Positions 1 through 6,699 are shown, numbered from the stretch's first letter. The stretch: DNA of 11,210 nucleotides from JANNFX01 sp031380225 (GCA_031380225.1 JANNFX010000260.1:1-11210), one strand, 5' to 3'. The notes: generated by a model not told the origin, from the letters alone. Translations and numbers: made by a program.

Positions 1-350
1 GTTGCTTGGATGAAGATTGCAAGTCCCGCGATCTGACCGTCTGGCACGCTCACGTTCCGGCCTTTAGATTTGAGTTCAGCATAGACATGCCCGGCGGAAA
101 TCGCCGCTGCTTGGTCGAAGGCAATAACTTGTCTTTCGAAAACGTCGATGAGCACATGAGAGAATTTGCCCTCGAGCGTTTTGCGTCGGCGGCCGGATGG
201 AAGCGAAGCCAGGCCGTGTTGCGTTTCAAAAAGCGTGATCGCAGAAACGCGAAGCTTCGATGGATCGATGCGGTCGAGCCAATTGAGAACCAGCGGCTCC
301 TGATCCAACCTCATCAATGCCGAGAATACATTGGTGTCTACCAATATCAT
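1..350 (-). CDS. PIN-domain toxin, FitB/VapC type (3' end outside window)
   Basis: Reading from the ATG at 350 gives about 116 residues of a PIN-domain ribonuclease, the toxin half of a type II toxin-antitoxin pair; VapC/FitB proteins cut RNA with Mg2+ or Mn2+ when not held by their antitoxin. It opens with MILVDTNVFSALM, the usual first PIN strand with acidic residue D5. E42 lies in LFETQHGL, followed by the LPSGRRR segment common in FitB-like proteins, and D104 lies in VPDGQIAGLA. These are the expected D-E-D catalytic positions. The family is usually near 140 residues, so about 20 C-terminal residues lie beyond the left edge. Its start overlaps the antitoxin stop as ATGA, which implies translational coupling. 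The family call is secure; which RNA it cuts cannot be read from sequence. Confidence 0.9.
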   Translation of the reverse strand, partial: MILVDTNVFSALMRLDQEPLVLNWLDRIDPSKLRVSAITLFETQHGLASLPSGRRRKTLEGKFSHVLIDVFERQVIAFDQAAAISAGHVYAELKSKGRNVSVPDGQIAGLAIFIQA

Positions 351-625
351 TTACCGAAATCGACCTCCGTCACGCGCCACTTCCGGCGCAGAGCCTTCAT
401 ATTCTCATCGAAGGCGTCCCAATCGGCTTTTGTGAGTTTTTCGCGGGCCAATTTCCGAGCTAGCCGCGTGCCCAGGCCTTCCTTTACCGGAGCACGCGCC
501 GTTTCGGACGCTTCAACCAAAATCTCCCGTACTTCCGCCTCTAAGCTGCGGCCGTTGTTGCGCGCGCGCCGCTGCAGCCGCTCTTTCACATCTTCGGACA
601 CATTTCGCACCAAAAGCTGGGCCAT
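347..625 (-). CDS. FitA-like ribbon-helix-helix antitoxin
   Basis: A 92-residue protein. Residues 1-40 fit an Arc/MetJ-type ribbon-helix-helix fold as in FitA: the strand AQLLVRNV, then SEDVKERLQRRARNNGRSLEAEVREIL. The N-terminal domain should dimerise and bind operator DNA. The more charged C-terminal part (about 45-92) should wrap around and inhibit the PIN toxin encoded next. A purine-rich GAGGAG at about 632-637, six bases before the ATG, supports this start. Upstream lies an inverted repeat that is a plausible operator. The gene order (antitoxin first, 4-base overlap with the toxin) is standard for VapBC/FitAB operons, which are autoregulated in known cases. The pair points away from the ilv genes. 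Confidence 0.9.
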   Translation of the reverse strand: MAQLLVRNVSEDVKERLQRRARNNGRSLEAEVREILVEASETARAPVKEGLGTRLARKLAREKLTKADWDAFDENMKALRRKWRVTEVDFGK

Positions 626-650
626 TGGGCACTCCTCGTCAAATTCTGTA

Positions 651-669
651 TGTTATCAAAATGATATCA
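651..669. promoter_or_regulatory. Inverted repeat, candidate antitoxin operator
   Basis: TGTTATCA and TGATATCA form an inverted repeat with one mismatch in eight around an AAA spacer. The right half overlaps a perfect 10-bp palindrome, ATGATATCAT (661-670). The repeat starts 26 bp upstream of the antitoxin ATG, in the gap between it and the divergent secreted-protein gene. FitA and VapB proteins bind such palindromes in their own promoters, so this is the best operator candidate. It could also affect the divergent gene starting at 707. Binding is inferred, not shown. Confidence 0.45.
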
Positions 670-706
670 TAGGGCTAGCGACGGCGCTAGATATGCGGAG
701 GGCCCG

Positions 707-1342
707 ATGACCAACACAACCACCAATGCAACCAGGGTGTGTGCCGCAATTGCAGCCCTGTTGATGTTGCCATTGGCCGGCCCCGCTGTCGCCGATACGC
801 CACCCGCAGCGAGCGAGCAGCCTTCGGCGGCGGCGCCAGACACCAACACTGACTCCAACACCGGCAAGCCCGCTCTCTTCAAGCCGGAGTGGGATCAGGC
901 CGCCAACATCAAGGATGCGGCCGAGCGGCTTGGCAAACTCCATCGTCAACGCGGGCCACGAGCTGCCGTGCAGTTTATTGATGCCTGCTACCGGACCAAT
1001 GGGTTGGCCGAATCCTATACTGAGCGCTTCGAGGCCTGCATCGCGCAGGACTATATGGAGACTCAAGTCTTGGCGCAGGTCTACGCCCGACTGCCTGATG
1101 AGCAACTGAAGACAATGGGCGCACCGACCGCTCAAGGCTTAGCCGATGGCCTCGGCAAGCGCGTCGTCGCGGCCTTCACACAATATAAGATCTCAACCGA
1201 ATACGCCGGGAACTTCAAACTGCTTGTCGACAAACACGGCTTCCCGGTGTTCATTCCGCTAGTGTTCCCGAAGACCGGGAAAGCTGGCGAAGACGCACCT
1301 GCATCCAATTCCGGCAATTCCAACAAATCCGATCAGCGCTGA
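707..1342 (+). CDS. Secreted protein of unknown function
   Basis: A 211-residue protein I do not recognise. Residues 1-29 look like a Sec signal peptide: an R10, a hydrophobic stretch AAIAALLMLPLAG, then likely cleavage after AVA. Next comes a Pro/Ala/Thr/Asn-rich linker (about 30-57) and then a probably helical domain (about 60-185). Two cysteines sit 17 residues apart (C94 in DACYRT, C111 in EACIAQDY) and could form a disulfide in the periplasm. The tail (about 195-211) is Ser/Asn-rich and probably disordered. GGAGGG at 697-702 supports the start at 707. The stop is 4 bp before ilvN, so the two genes are very likely cotranscribed, but nothing in the sequence links the protein to amino acid synthesis. 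Confidence 0.8.
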   Translation: MTNTTTNATRVCAAIAALLMLPLAGPAVADTPPAASEQPSAAAPDTNTDSNTGKPALFKPEWDQAANIKDAAERLGKLHRQRGPRAAVQFIDACYRTNGLAESYTERFEACIAQDYMETQVLAQVYARLPDEQLKTMGAPTAQGLADGLGKRVVAAFTQYKISTEYAGNFKLLVDKHGFPVFIPLVFPKTGKAGEDAPASNSGNSNKSDQR

Positions 1343-1346
1343 GACC

Positions 1347-1895
1347 ATGCCCAACACCAATCCGCAATCCCACTATTCTGCCCCTGCCGACCATCCGGCC
1401 GTGGTTCAAAGAACGCTTTCGGTTCTGGTCGACAACGAGCCCGGCGTTTTGGCGCGCGTCATCGGACTGTTCACTGCGCGCGGCTATAATATCGAAAGCT
1501 TGACGGTCACCGAGACCGAACATGAGAAGCACGTCTCGCGCATCACGATTGTGACCAGTGGTACGCCCGCCGTCATCGAGCAAATCAAGCATCAGCTGGA
1601 GCGCATGGTGCCGGTGCACCGGGTGAGCGATTTAACGGCGGAAGGCCGTTCGCTTGAGCGGGAGTTGGCTCTCGTTAAAGTCGCCGGCGTTGGCGATAAG
1701 CGCATTGAGGCGCTGCGTCTCGCCGAGATTTTCCGCGCGCAAGTCGTCGATACGTCAACCACACATTTCGTGTTTGAGATCACCGGCAAGCCGTCCAAGA
1801 TCGAGACGTTCATCGGATTGATGCGCGAAATTGGCCTGGTCGAAATCTCGCGAACAGGTATTGCTGCGATCGGACGGGGTGCAGCCGGGATGTGA
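1347..1895 (+). CDS. ilvN: Acetolactate synthase small (regulatory) subunit
   Basis: The regulatory subunit of acetohydroxyacid synthase, the first shared enzyme of valine, leucine and isoleucine synthesis. It activates the catalytic IlvB/IlvI subunit and confers feedback inhibition by valine in characterised homologues. An ACT domain covers about residues 22-97, with the signature NEPGVLARVIGLF (N30, G33) and GYNIES (N48). The second, C-terminal domain contains ELALVKVAG and the conserved region near residues 130-175. At 182 residues it is somewhat longer than the roughly 160-residue E. coli IlvH, with the extra length in a Ser/Pro/His-containing N terminus of about 18 residues. The only ribosome-binding match is a weak GAG before the ATG. 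The gene follows the secreted-protein gene by 4 bp, so coupling to it is likely. The catalytic partner ilvB is not in the window. The enterobacterial name ilvH is also used for this family. Confidence 0.97.
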   Translation: MPNTNPQSHYSAPADHPAVVQRTLSVLVDNEPGVLARVIGLFTARGYNIESLTVTETEHEKHVSRITIVTSGTPAVIEQIKHQLERMVPVHRVSDLTAEGRSLERELALVKVAGVGDKRIEALRLAEIFRAQVVDTSTTHFVFEITGKPSKIETFIGLMREIGLVEISRTGIAAIGRGAAGM

Positions 1896-1903
1896 GACCC
1901 GGC
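1884..1903 (+). terminator. Possible weak hairpin at the ilvN end
   Basis: GCCGGG (1884-1889) and CCCGGC (1898-1903) form a perfect 6-bp stem with an 8-base loop that contains the ilvN stop codon. A second GC-rich palindrome (CCCGGGC) follows directly. There is no T-run, so this is at best a weak terminator in the 24-bp gap between the convergent ilvN and lipoprotein genes. Confidence 0.25.
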
Positions 1904-1919
1904 CCGGGCACGTCAATTG

Positions 1920-2444
1920 TCAGAACAACTTGCTGCTGGCCTTCACAAACGGAGAATAGACCGCGACCGCCTTCGGTGTGAACCGGATCATCTCGTCGTC
2001 GCCCTTGAGGACGACCTTGGCCAAGGTGCGGAAGCCCGCTTCGCCGCCCATAGTTGCATAGAGTGGCACCACTGGCACTGGCTGGCTCTTTTGACGAGCC
2101 GCTTCGAGATCAGGAACCGCAACCGACATTGCCATCAGGCGCGGCCGGAAGGTCTTCTCGTCCATTCGTTCGCATTTCTGTTCACCCTCAGATTTTTCAC
2201 ACGACACCAGTGACCGGTACGTCGGCGAATTCGCGAGGTGGTCTTCAAGCGCCTTTTTGACCGCCGCCGCGCATTCAGCCGGCTTCAACTTGCCGGTCGA
2301 AGTGCAGTCTTGCGTGGTCACGAACACCACTTGTTCGTTGGTCGCCTGAGGCGGCGGCGGTGCACTGCCGCCGCAGCCGGCGAGGGCGATTGAAGCCGCG
2401 GCAGCTAACGGCAGTGATAATTTAGAGCGCGAAATCCGGGTCAT
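1920..2444 (-). CDS. DUF1190 (YgiB-like) lipoprotein
   Basis: A 174-residue lipoprotein. The N terminus has a short basic part, a hydrophobic stretch and the lipobox LAGC (residues 21-24), so C24 should be lipidated and the protein held on a membrane facing the periplasm. The mature part has four cysteines, C47, C58, C82 and C91, in the contexts QDC, AEC, VSC and QKC. With the intervening AVKKALEDH and SPTYRS this matches the cysteine pattern of E. coli YgiB. The function of that family is not well defined. YgiB is usually next to the ATP-grasp protein YgiC, which is absent here. I chose the ATG at 2444 because GAGGA lies just upstream and the signal peptide starts normally; an ATG at 2468 would add 8 residues. 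The frame stays open far upstream, but that part lies opposite ilvC and is not coding. Confidence 0.75.
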   Translation of the reverse strand: MTRISRSKLSLPLAAAASIALAGCGGSAPPPPQATNEQVVFVTTQDCTSTGKLKPAECAAAVKKALEDHLANSPTYRSLVSCEKSEGEQKCERMDEKTFRPRLMAMSVAVPDLEAARQKSQPVPVVPLYATMGGEAGFRTLAKVVLKGDDEMIRFTPKAVAVYSPFVKASSKLF

Positions 2445-2575
2445 GGGGTCCTCGAGCAGGGTTTCCATAGTCTTACCGCCGATCCGTTGCCGTCCGGTTA
2501 ACGCGGCGCTAAGGATTAGCTGGGCAGACCCTCGAAACAGCGACAATTGCAGCCCTTTCCGCGGCGTATCTGCCG

Positions 2576-2604
2576 TTGAAACGCTTTGGCATCCCCGATA
2601 GGGT
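2576..2604 (+). promoter_or_regulatory. Candidate ilvC promoter
   Basis: TTGAAA (2576-2581) and TAGGGT (2599-2604) are separated by 17 bp, as in a sigma-70-type promoter. The -35 matches five of six consensus bases but the -10 only three. ilvC needs its own promoter because the gene upstream is on the opposite strand. The location, about 90 bp before the ATG, is reasonable. This is a weak, position-based call. Confidence 0.3.
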
Positions 2605-2620
2605 CGCGCCACTTTTGCCA

Positions 2621-2642
2621 GCCGGATTTTGTCTAGTCCGGC
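2621..2642 (+). other. Small hairpin in the ilvC 5' leader
   Basis: GCCGGA (2621-2626) and TCCGGC (2637-2642) form a perfect 6-bp stem with a 10-base loop, ending 48 bp before the ilvC ATG. I found no leader peptide rich in Leu, Val or Ile codons next to it and no T-run, so a classical attenuator is not supported. Its role is unknown. Confidence 0.3.
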
Positions 2643-2690
2643 ACGTTCCATCCACAACTCCTGCCGCCGCTGCCAAGAAAGAACAGAGCC

Positions 2691-3710
2691 ATGCGCGTCT
2701 ATTACGATCGTGATGCCGATATCAACCTCATCAAGTCGAAGAAGGTCGCCATTATCGGCTACGGCAGCCAGGGCCATGCACATGCGTTGAACTTGCGCGA
2801 CTCGGGCTGCAAAGACGTTGTCATCGCGCTCCGCAAGGGTTCGGCCACCGCGCAGAAGTGCGAGAAGGAAGGCCTCAAGGTTATGGACGTCTCGGATGCC
2901 GCCAAGTGGGCCGACGTCATGATGTTGCTGACGCCCGATGAATTGCAGGCCGATATCTATCGCGATCATCTTCACACCAACATGAAGCAGGGCGCTGCTC
3001 TTATGTTCGCGCACGGGCTTAATGTGCATTTCAATTTGATTGAACCGCGCGCGGATCTCGACGTCGGCATGGTGGCGCCGAAGGGCCCCGGCCATACGGT
3101 CCGCGGCGAATACATGAAGGGCGGCGGCGTTCCATGCTTGATCGCCATCCACCAGAACAAGAGCGGCAACGCACACGACTTGTTCTTGTCGTATGCCTCG
3201 GCTGTCGGGGGCGGCCGTTCGGGCGTGATCGAGACCACGTTTAAGGAAGAATGCGAGACCGATTTGTTCGGCGAGCAGGCCGTGTTGTGCGGTGGCTTGG
3301 TCGAATTGATCCGCGCTGGTTTCGAAACGCTGGTCGAAGCTGGCTACGCGCCCGAGATGGCCTATTTCGAATGCTTGCACGAAGTGAAGTTGATCGTCGA
3401 CCTTATCTACGAAGGCGGCATCGCCAATATGAACTACTCGATTTCGAACACAGCCGAGTTCGGCGAGTACGTCACTGGTCCGCGCATTGTCACGCCTGAA
3501 ACCAAGGCTGAAATGAAGCGCGTTCTGACCGACATTCAAAGCGGCCGTTTTACCCGCGACTGGATGCTTGAATGCAAGGCCGGCCAGCCGAGCTTCAAGG
3601 CTACCCGCCGCTTGAACGACGCTCATCAGATCGAGGAAGTTGGCAACAAGCTGCGCGCCATGATGCCGTGGATCGCCAAGAACCGCATGGTCGACAAGGC
3701 GCGGAATTGA
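2691..3710 (+). CDS. ilvC: Ketol-acid reductoisomerase (class I)
   Basis: The second enzyme of branched-chain amino acid synthesis. It isomerises and reduces acetolactate or acetohydroxybutyrate with NADPH and Mg2+ to the dihydroxy acids. At 339 residues it has class I length. The Rossmann motif GYGSQGHAHA starts at G23. The loop ALRKGSA (R48, S51) is the type that holds the NADPH phosphate. Catalytic and metal-site residues are all visible: H108 in FAHGLNVHF, K131 in PKGPGH, D191 and E195 in TDLFGEQ, E227 and E231 in FECLHE, and S252 in SISNTAE. The start at MRVYYD is the usual start for the family, with a weak AAGAAAG upstream. ilvN lies 0.8 kb upstream, separated by a lipoprotein gene on the other strand, so the two ilv genes are not in one simple operon. 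Confidence 0.98.
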   Translation: MRVYYDRDADINLIKSKKVAIIGYGSQGHAHALNLRDSGCKDVVIALRKGSATAQKCEKEGLKVMDVSDAAKWADVMMLLTPDELQADIYRDHLHTNMKQGAALMFAHGLNVHFNLIEPRADLDVGMVAPKGPGHTVRGEYMKGGGVPCLIAIHQNKSGNAHDLFLSYASAVGGGRSGVIETTFKEECETDLFGEQAVLCGGLVELIRAGFETLVEAGYAPEMAYFECLHEVKLIVDLIYEGGIANMNYSISNTAEFGEYVTGPRIVTPETKAEMKRVLTDIQSGRFTRDWMLECKAGQPSFKATRRLNDAHQIEEVGNKLRAMMPWIAKNRMVDKARN

Positions 3711-3851
3711 TCGAATGCGGCGTAACGGGATCGTTTCGCGCCCGTAGGTTGGGCGGCGGCGGTTCGAAAGCCGGAGCGTTGTCGTTTGATCGCGGGCGCC
3801 GCTAACCCAAGCTACAATTCTGAGTTTGGTGTTGGCAACTGAGTTCATGGT

Positions 3852-3910
3852 GCGCGGTCGGATGCTTTCATACACGCTTTTCCGACCGCGCCGGTGAAAG
3901 CACCGCGCGG
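3852..3910. repeat. Two mutually exclusive hairpins sharing one arm
   Basis: GCGCGGTCGGA (3852-3862) pairs perfectly over 11 bp with TCCGACCGCGC (3881-3891), leaving an 18-base loop. The last part of the second arm, CCGCGC (3886-3891), can instead pair with GCGCGG (3905-3910), with GGTG (3893-3896) pairing CACC (3901-3904) and an AAAG tetraloop; only one C (3892) is bulged. The two hairpins cannot form together. No T-run follows. The pairing can be read directly; any switching role is inference. Confidence 0.55.
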
Positions 3911-3933
3911 GTATAAACTGCGAGAAATGTGCG

Positions 3934-4012
3934 AGCGCCAGGGCGCCGCAAAAAATCTGACGTCAGACATCCGGCTTCCGGGCGCCCGCGCCCATCGGCT
4001 GCCATTGGCGCT
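3934..4012. repeat. Nested inverted repeats around a 12-bp palindrome
   Basis: AGCGCCA (3934-3940) can pair with TGGCGCT (4006-4012). Immediately inside, GGGCGCC (3941-3947) can pair with GGCGCCC (3981-3987). Within these stems lies the perfect palindrome TCTGACGTCAGA (3956-3967). This could be a branched RNA in the leader of the downstream methyltransferase gene, a free small RNA, or a DNA site for a dimeric protein at the palindrome. I do not match it to any RNA family I know. Confidence 0.45.
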
Positions 4013-4092
4013 GGATTTGCTTTCAAGGTTGGTGTGTTTCATAAATAGGCTGAACGGCCACTTCGCGTGCGCGCACTATCTGGGAACCAATC

Positions 4093-5082
4093 ATGCCAGC
4101 CCTGCCGTCATCGCTTAGCCGCCAATCATTGCGCCGCCGCGCCTATCAGCTGAATTTCGCGCTCAAGCCCCACCATCGCGCCCGATTTCGCTCACTGGAC
4201 ACTGCCGGGGCGCAATCGCTGGTCGATTTTACCAAGGCCAATTACACCAGCATCACTGACGAAGGCGATATCGGTGCAGCACTCGAAGGAGCCCTCAGCG
4301 AAGACCGTCAAGCCAACGTGCCATGGCTCGATGCCGCATATCCGCTCGACGGAGCGCGCATCTTGGAAATCGGCTGCGGGACCGGTGAATCGACGCTTGC
4401 CCTCGCCGAACAAGGCGCGATTGTAACGGGCATCGATGTCGATGAAGCCGCGCTCAAAGTTGGCCGCGAACGGCTGCGTGTCTACGGCCTCGGCGCCGAT
4501 CTGAGGCTCGGCAACGCCGCCAACGCCGCGGCTGAACTTCCCGGCCGCACCTTCGATATGGTGATCTTTTTCGCGTCTCTTGAACACATGACACTGGCCG
4601 AGCGCTTCGCTGCGATGGAGCAAACCTGGGCCATGTTGAAACCAGGTGGCGTTTGGTCCGTTGTCGAGGCGCCAAACCGGCTTTGGTTTTGGGATGGGCA
4701 CACTTCGACGGAAAACTTCTACAATTGGCTGCCTGACGAATTGGCGGCGCGCTGGGCACACCGGGCAGCGCGGCCGCACTTTGCCGAAGCGTTTCCGCGG
4801 CGCCCGAATGCCGATGCGACGCGGTTTGACGCAACTTTATTGGCGCGTTGGGGGCGTGGTGTGTCATTTCACGAATTCGATCTTGTGATGGGCGATGTAA
4901 AAGCGCTCGACGTAGTCAGCAACCGCACGGATTTTTTGCGGCGCTCGAATCCGTTGATGTTTGCCCATAGCCTCGTTTCCCAATCGCGGCGCTATGAGCG
5001 CTTTCTCGAGCGAATTGCGCCCGGCATTGATCGAGGGTTCTTTAAGCAATATCTTGATATCATCATCCGGAAGCCGAAGTGA
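4093..5082 (+). CDS. Class I SAM-dependent methyltransferase
   Basis: A 329-residue soluble protein with a Rossmann-fold methyltransferase core. Motif I is ILEIGCGTGE (residues 90-99). The acidic residue ending the second strand is D115 in GIDVD. The fourth-strand region is FDMVIFFASLEHM (154-166), followed by LKPGGVW near 184-190. The core is typical of UbiE/Methyltransf_11-type enzymes that methylate small molecules. An N-terminal section of about 85 residues and a C-terminal section of over 100 (from about 200, aromatic and basic) are not diagnostic and may define the acceptor. The acceptor cannot be told from sequence. The start has only a weak GGGAA upstream. The nearest genes (small secreted protein, acyl-modification cluster) give no firm functional link. 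Confidence 0.85.
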   Translation: MPALPSSLSRQSLRRRAYQLNFALKPHHRARFRSLDTAGAQSLVDFTKANYTSITDEGDIGAALEGALSEDRQANVPWLDAAYPLDGARILEIGCGTGESTLALAEQGAIVTGIDVDEAALKVGRERLRVYGLGADLRLGNAANAAAELPGRTFDMVIFFASLEHMTLAERFAAMEQTWAMLKPGGVWSVVEAPNRLWFWDGHTSTENFYNWLPDELAARWAHRAARPHFAEAFPRRPNADATRFDATLLARWGRGVSFHEFDLVMGDVKALDVVSNRTDFLRRSNPLMFAHSLVSQSRRYERFLERIAPGIDRGFFKQYLDIIIRKPK

Positions 5083-5198
5083 ACCCGGGTTGATTGGGAC
5101 ACGCCAGACCGCAATAGTATCTTGGCCCTCGGATTTGCACTTGCGCTCCGCGCTGCCCTGACGCAATGACGCAAGAAATAGATTTGAGGAGAGCACCT

Positions 5199-5462
5199 AT
5201 GACTTTGCCCCGCACCACTCTGCGTTACGTCATTGCCGCTGTCGCAGTCCTATCTGTTGCGCCCTCTGCTCACGCTGATTGTAAGCTCGTCGGCGGGATC
5301 GGAACCGGTGTCTCCGAAGGCATCGCCAAGTATATGTCGGAAGCTGCCCTTCGCAACTTGCTCGAAGGCAAAGGCTTGAAGGCTTCAGGCGAGGTTCGCC
5401 ACAAATGCTCCGCTGGTCAATTTGTGACCGAGTGCACCGCGACCCAGCAAGGCTGCAAGTAA
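5199..5462 (+). CDS. Small secreted protein with four cysteines
   Basis: An 87-residue protein I do not recognise. The start at 5199 is chosen because GAGGAG (5186-5191) sits seven bases upstream and it gives a clean signal peptide: R5/R9, then YVIAAVAVLSVAPS and cleavage after AHA at 26. An ATG at 5166 in the same frame would add 11 charged residues and has no ribosome-binding site. The mature part is about 61 residues with C28, C70, C79 and C86, enough for two disulfides. It is otherwise Gly- and Ala-rich, with a probable helix (about 38-58, EGIAKYMSEAALRNLLEGKG). It is probably periplasmic or secreted. It stands alone: 116 bp after the methyltransferase gene and convergent with the SGNH-like gene. 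Confidence 0.75.
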   Translation: MTLPRTTLRYVIAAVAVLSVAPSAHADCKLVGGIGTGVSEGIAKYMSEAALRNLLEGKGLKASGEVRHKCSAGQFVTECTATQQGCK

Positions 5463-5469
5463 GCGTCGC

Positions 5470-5482
5470 GAGGCTTGGCCTC
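5470..5482 (+). terminator. Weak hairpin after the small secreted protein gene
   Basis: GAGGC and GCCTC form a 5-bp stem with a 3-base loop, 8 bp after the stop codon, followed by the moderately T-rich AAGTCATTTATCATT. It is the only terminator-like element in the 78-bp gap between two convergent genes. The stem is short, so the call is weak. Confidence 0.25.
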
Positions 5483-5540
5483 AAGTCATTTATCATTCCT
5501 AGCGCTTCTGGCACACCACGAGTGCGGATGCCCGCGCTGG

Positions 5541-6698
5541 TCATGGGAAGAGGGGCTTGATATCAGCCAGCCACTCGGGAGGCACGGCAGAATTCTTATA
5601 GGTGTAGCTCAACACGCGGCGCCGTAGATCGCTGATATAGGCGTCAACGTTTGCCGCTGTCAGCCGGTGACGACCGCCCTCAATCTCGCTGAGCATGTGC
5701 CGGTACCACTCAAACTGGTAGACATGCCCGGCATCGTAGTAGTTCGCCATGTCTTCGACGAGACTGCCATCGTCGTCGAAGGCGTAAACGAACACGTTTT
5801 CAATTCCGTCTAAGGCGGTCATGACGCATTTGCGCAAGCCAAGCGCCGCTTCCAGCGTGTCGCTGGCTTTGAAGACCGATGAATTGTTGTTCTTGTTGGC
5901 GGCGATAGCCGAATAGAAGGTCAACGAGTAGGGCGGCAAAATCACATCCAAACGGCGCTTATCGCGGCTCAGGGTTTGCGCCATCGGCGCCAGAGTTTCC
6001 GCAATCAATGGAAACCGGCTGCACACAGGAACGATTGTTCCGCTGAGCAGCTTTGTGTTCAAGGTCACTGCGCTTGCGGCGCGCTCGACTGCGGGCCTCA
6101 TCAACGAATTTTTATACGATCCGTCGCGGTCACGCGCAAAACTGCGTTCCTGAACCAAAGCGCCAGGCCACGATAAGTTCGACACGTCGCGAACGGCCAG
6201 TGCAAATGCTGTGACGTCAAAAAATCTCATTTGATCGATCGGATTGGGCTTAAACAGATAGAACGGAAAGAAGGTGCTCTTGCTGTTCGGCGCCGCCGTG
6301 AATGTCGAATAGTCAATCGTCAGCAGCACGCGTTTGACAGTTGGAATGGCTGCCAACCGGTCTGCAACAAGCGAAAAGTCTTCAGGCCGTGGCGAGTTGT
6401 AAGATATGTTGGCAACCGACGCGGTGCCGCTCAGCTGCGCCTTCACGTCTGCTGGTAAAAAGCCCATTCCAGTTGATCCGCCGGCAATCACCGTATCGAC
6501 GCTGCCGCGCGCGATCTGGCCCATAAACCGGGGCCCGATGCCAACTGGGTTCGTGTCCGCGAATATGTTGTGCGGCCGGCTCCACGGGTAAAGATTGTAT
6601 GGATCAGTGATGGCAAGGAAACTTTGCAACCCCAGCATGGCGGCAAGCGCACCGGTGACGATCCGCAAGTACCACGATCTCTGTGTTGGCTTTGCCAT
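5541..6698 (-). CDS. Membrane-anchored SGNH-like protein, partner of MBOAT acyltransferase
   Basis: A 385-residue protein from the ATG at 6698. One N-terminal transmembrane segment (about 11-32, IVTGALAAMLGLQSFLAI) is followed by a periplasmic domain. SGNH-like motifs are visible: a block I-like AGGSTGMGF around S75 and a terminal DxxH, D322-A-G-H325, in YYDAGHVYQFE. ILPPYS (about 254-259) fits the central strand region. In DltD, PatB, AlgJ and AlgX, an extracytoplasmic SGNH protein works with an MBOAT protein to move acyl groups onto a polymer, and the same role is inferred here. The ATG follows the MBOAT stop after one base (TGAGATG), so the two are coupled. An in-frame ATG at 6728 would overlap the MBOAT gene by 29 bp and is less likely. 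Sequence similarity to named families is not strong enough to name the substrate. Confidence 0.75.
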   Translation of the reverse strand: MAKPTQRSWYLRIVTGALAAMLGLQSFLAITDPYNLYPWSRPHNIFADTNPVGIGPRFMGQIARGSVDTVIAGGSTGMGFLPADVKAQLSGTASVANISYNSPRPEDFSLVADRLAAIPTVKRVLLTIDYSTFTAAPNSKSTFFPFYLFKPNPIDQMRFFDVTAFALAVRDVSNLSWPGALVQERSFARDRDGSYKNSLMRPAVERAASAVTLNTKLLSGTIVPVCSRFPLIAETLAPMAQTLSRDKRRLDVILPPYSLTFYSAIAANKNNNSSVFKASDTLEAALGLRKCVMTALDGIENVFVYAFDDDGSLVEDMANYYDAGHVYQFEWYRHMLSEIEGGRHRLTAANVDAYISDLRRRVLSYTYKNSAVPPEWLADIKPLFP

Positions 6699-6699
6699 C

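Larger units (their letters stand above)
3711..4092. other. Structured intergenic region between ilvC and the methyltransferase
   Basis: About 380 bp with no convincing gene. It holds an unusual number of inverted repeats: ACGGG/CCCGT (3725-3729 and 3741-3745), TTGGG/CCCAA (3749-3753 and 3806-3810), the overlapping hairpins at 3852-3910 and the nested stems at 3934-4012. The first could help end ilvC transcription, but no T-run follows. TTGCTT (4017-4022) and CATAAA (4040-4045), 17 bp apart, are a weak promoter candidate for the methyltransferase gene. The rest may be a leader or a small RNA. Confidence 0.5.

Noticed and set aside
6..710. Open plus-strand frame of 234 codons opposite the toxin-antitoxin genes
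   Set aside because: It lies antisense to two clearly recognisable genes, has an arginine/serine-rich shadow composition and matches no family.
2445..2690. Attenuator-type leader peptide before ilvC
   Set aside because: I found no short frame rich in Leu, Val or Ile codons and no hairpin with a T-run; only one small hairpin is present.
2445..3875. Long upstream extension of the lipoprotein reading frame on the minus strand
   Set aside because: It runs antisense through ilvC, and a clean signal peptide with a ribosome-binding site marks the start at 2444.
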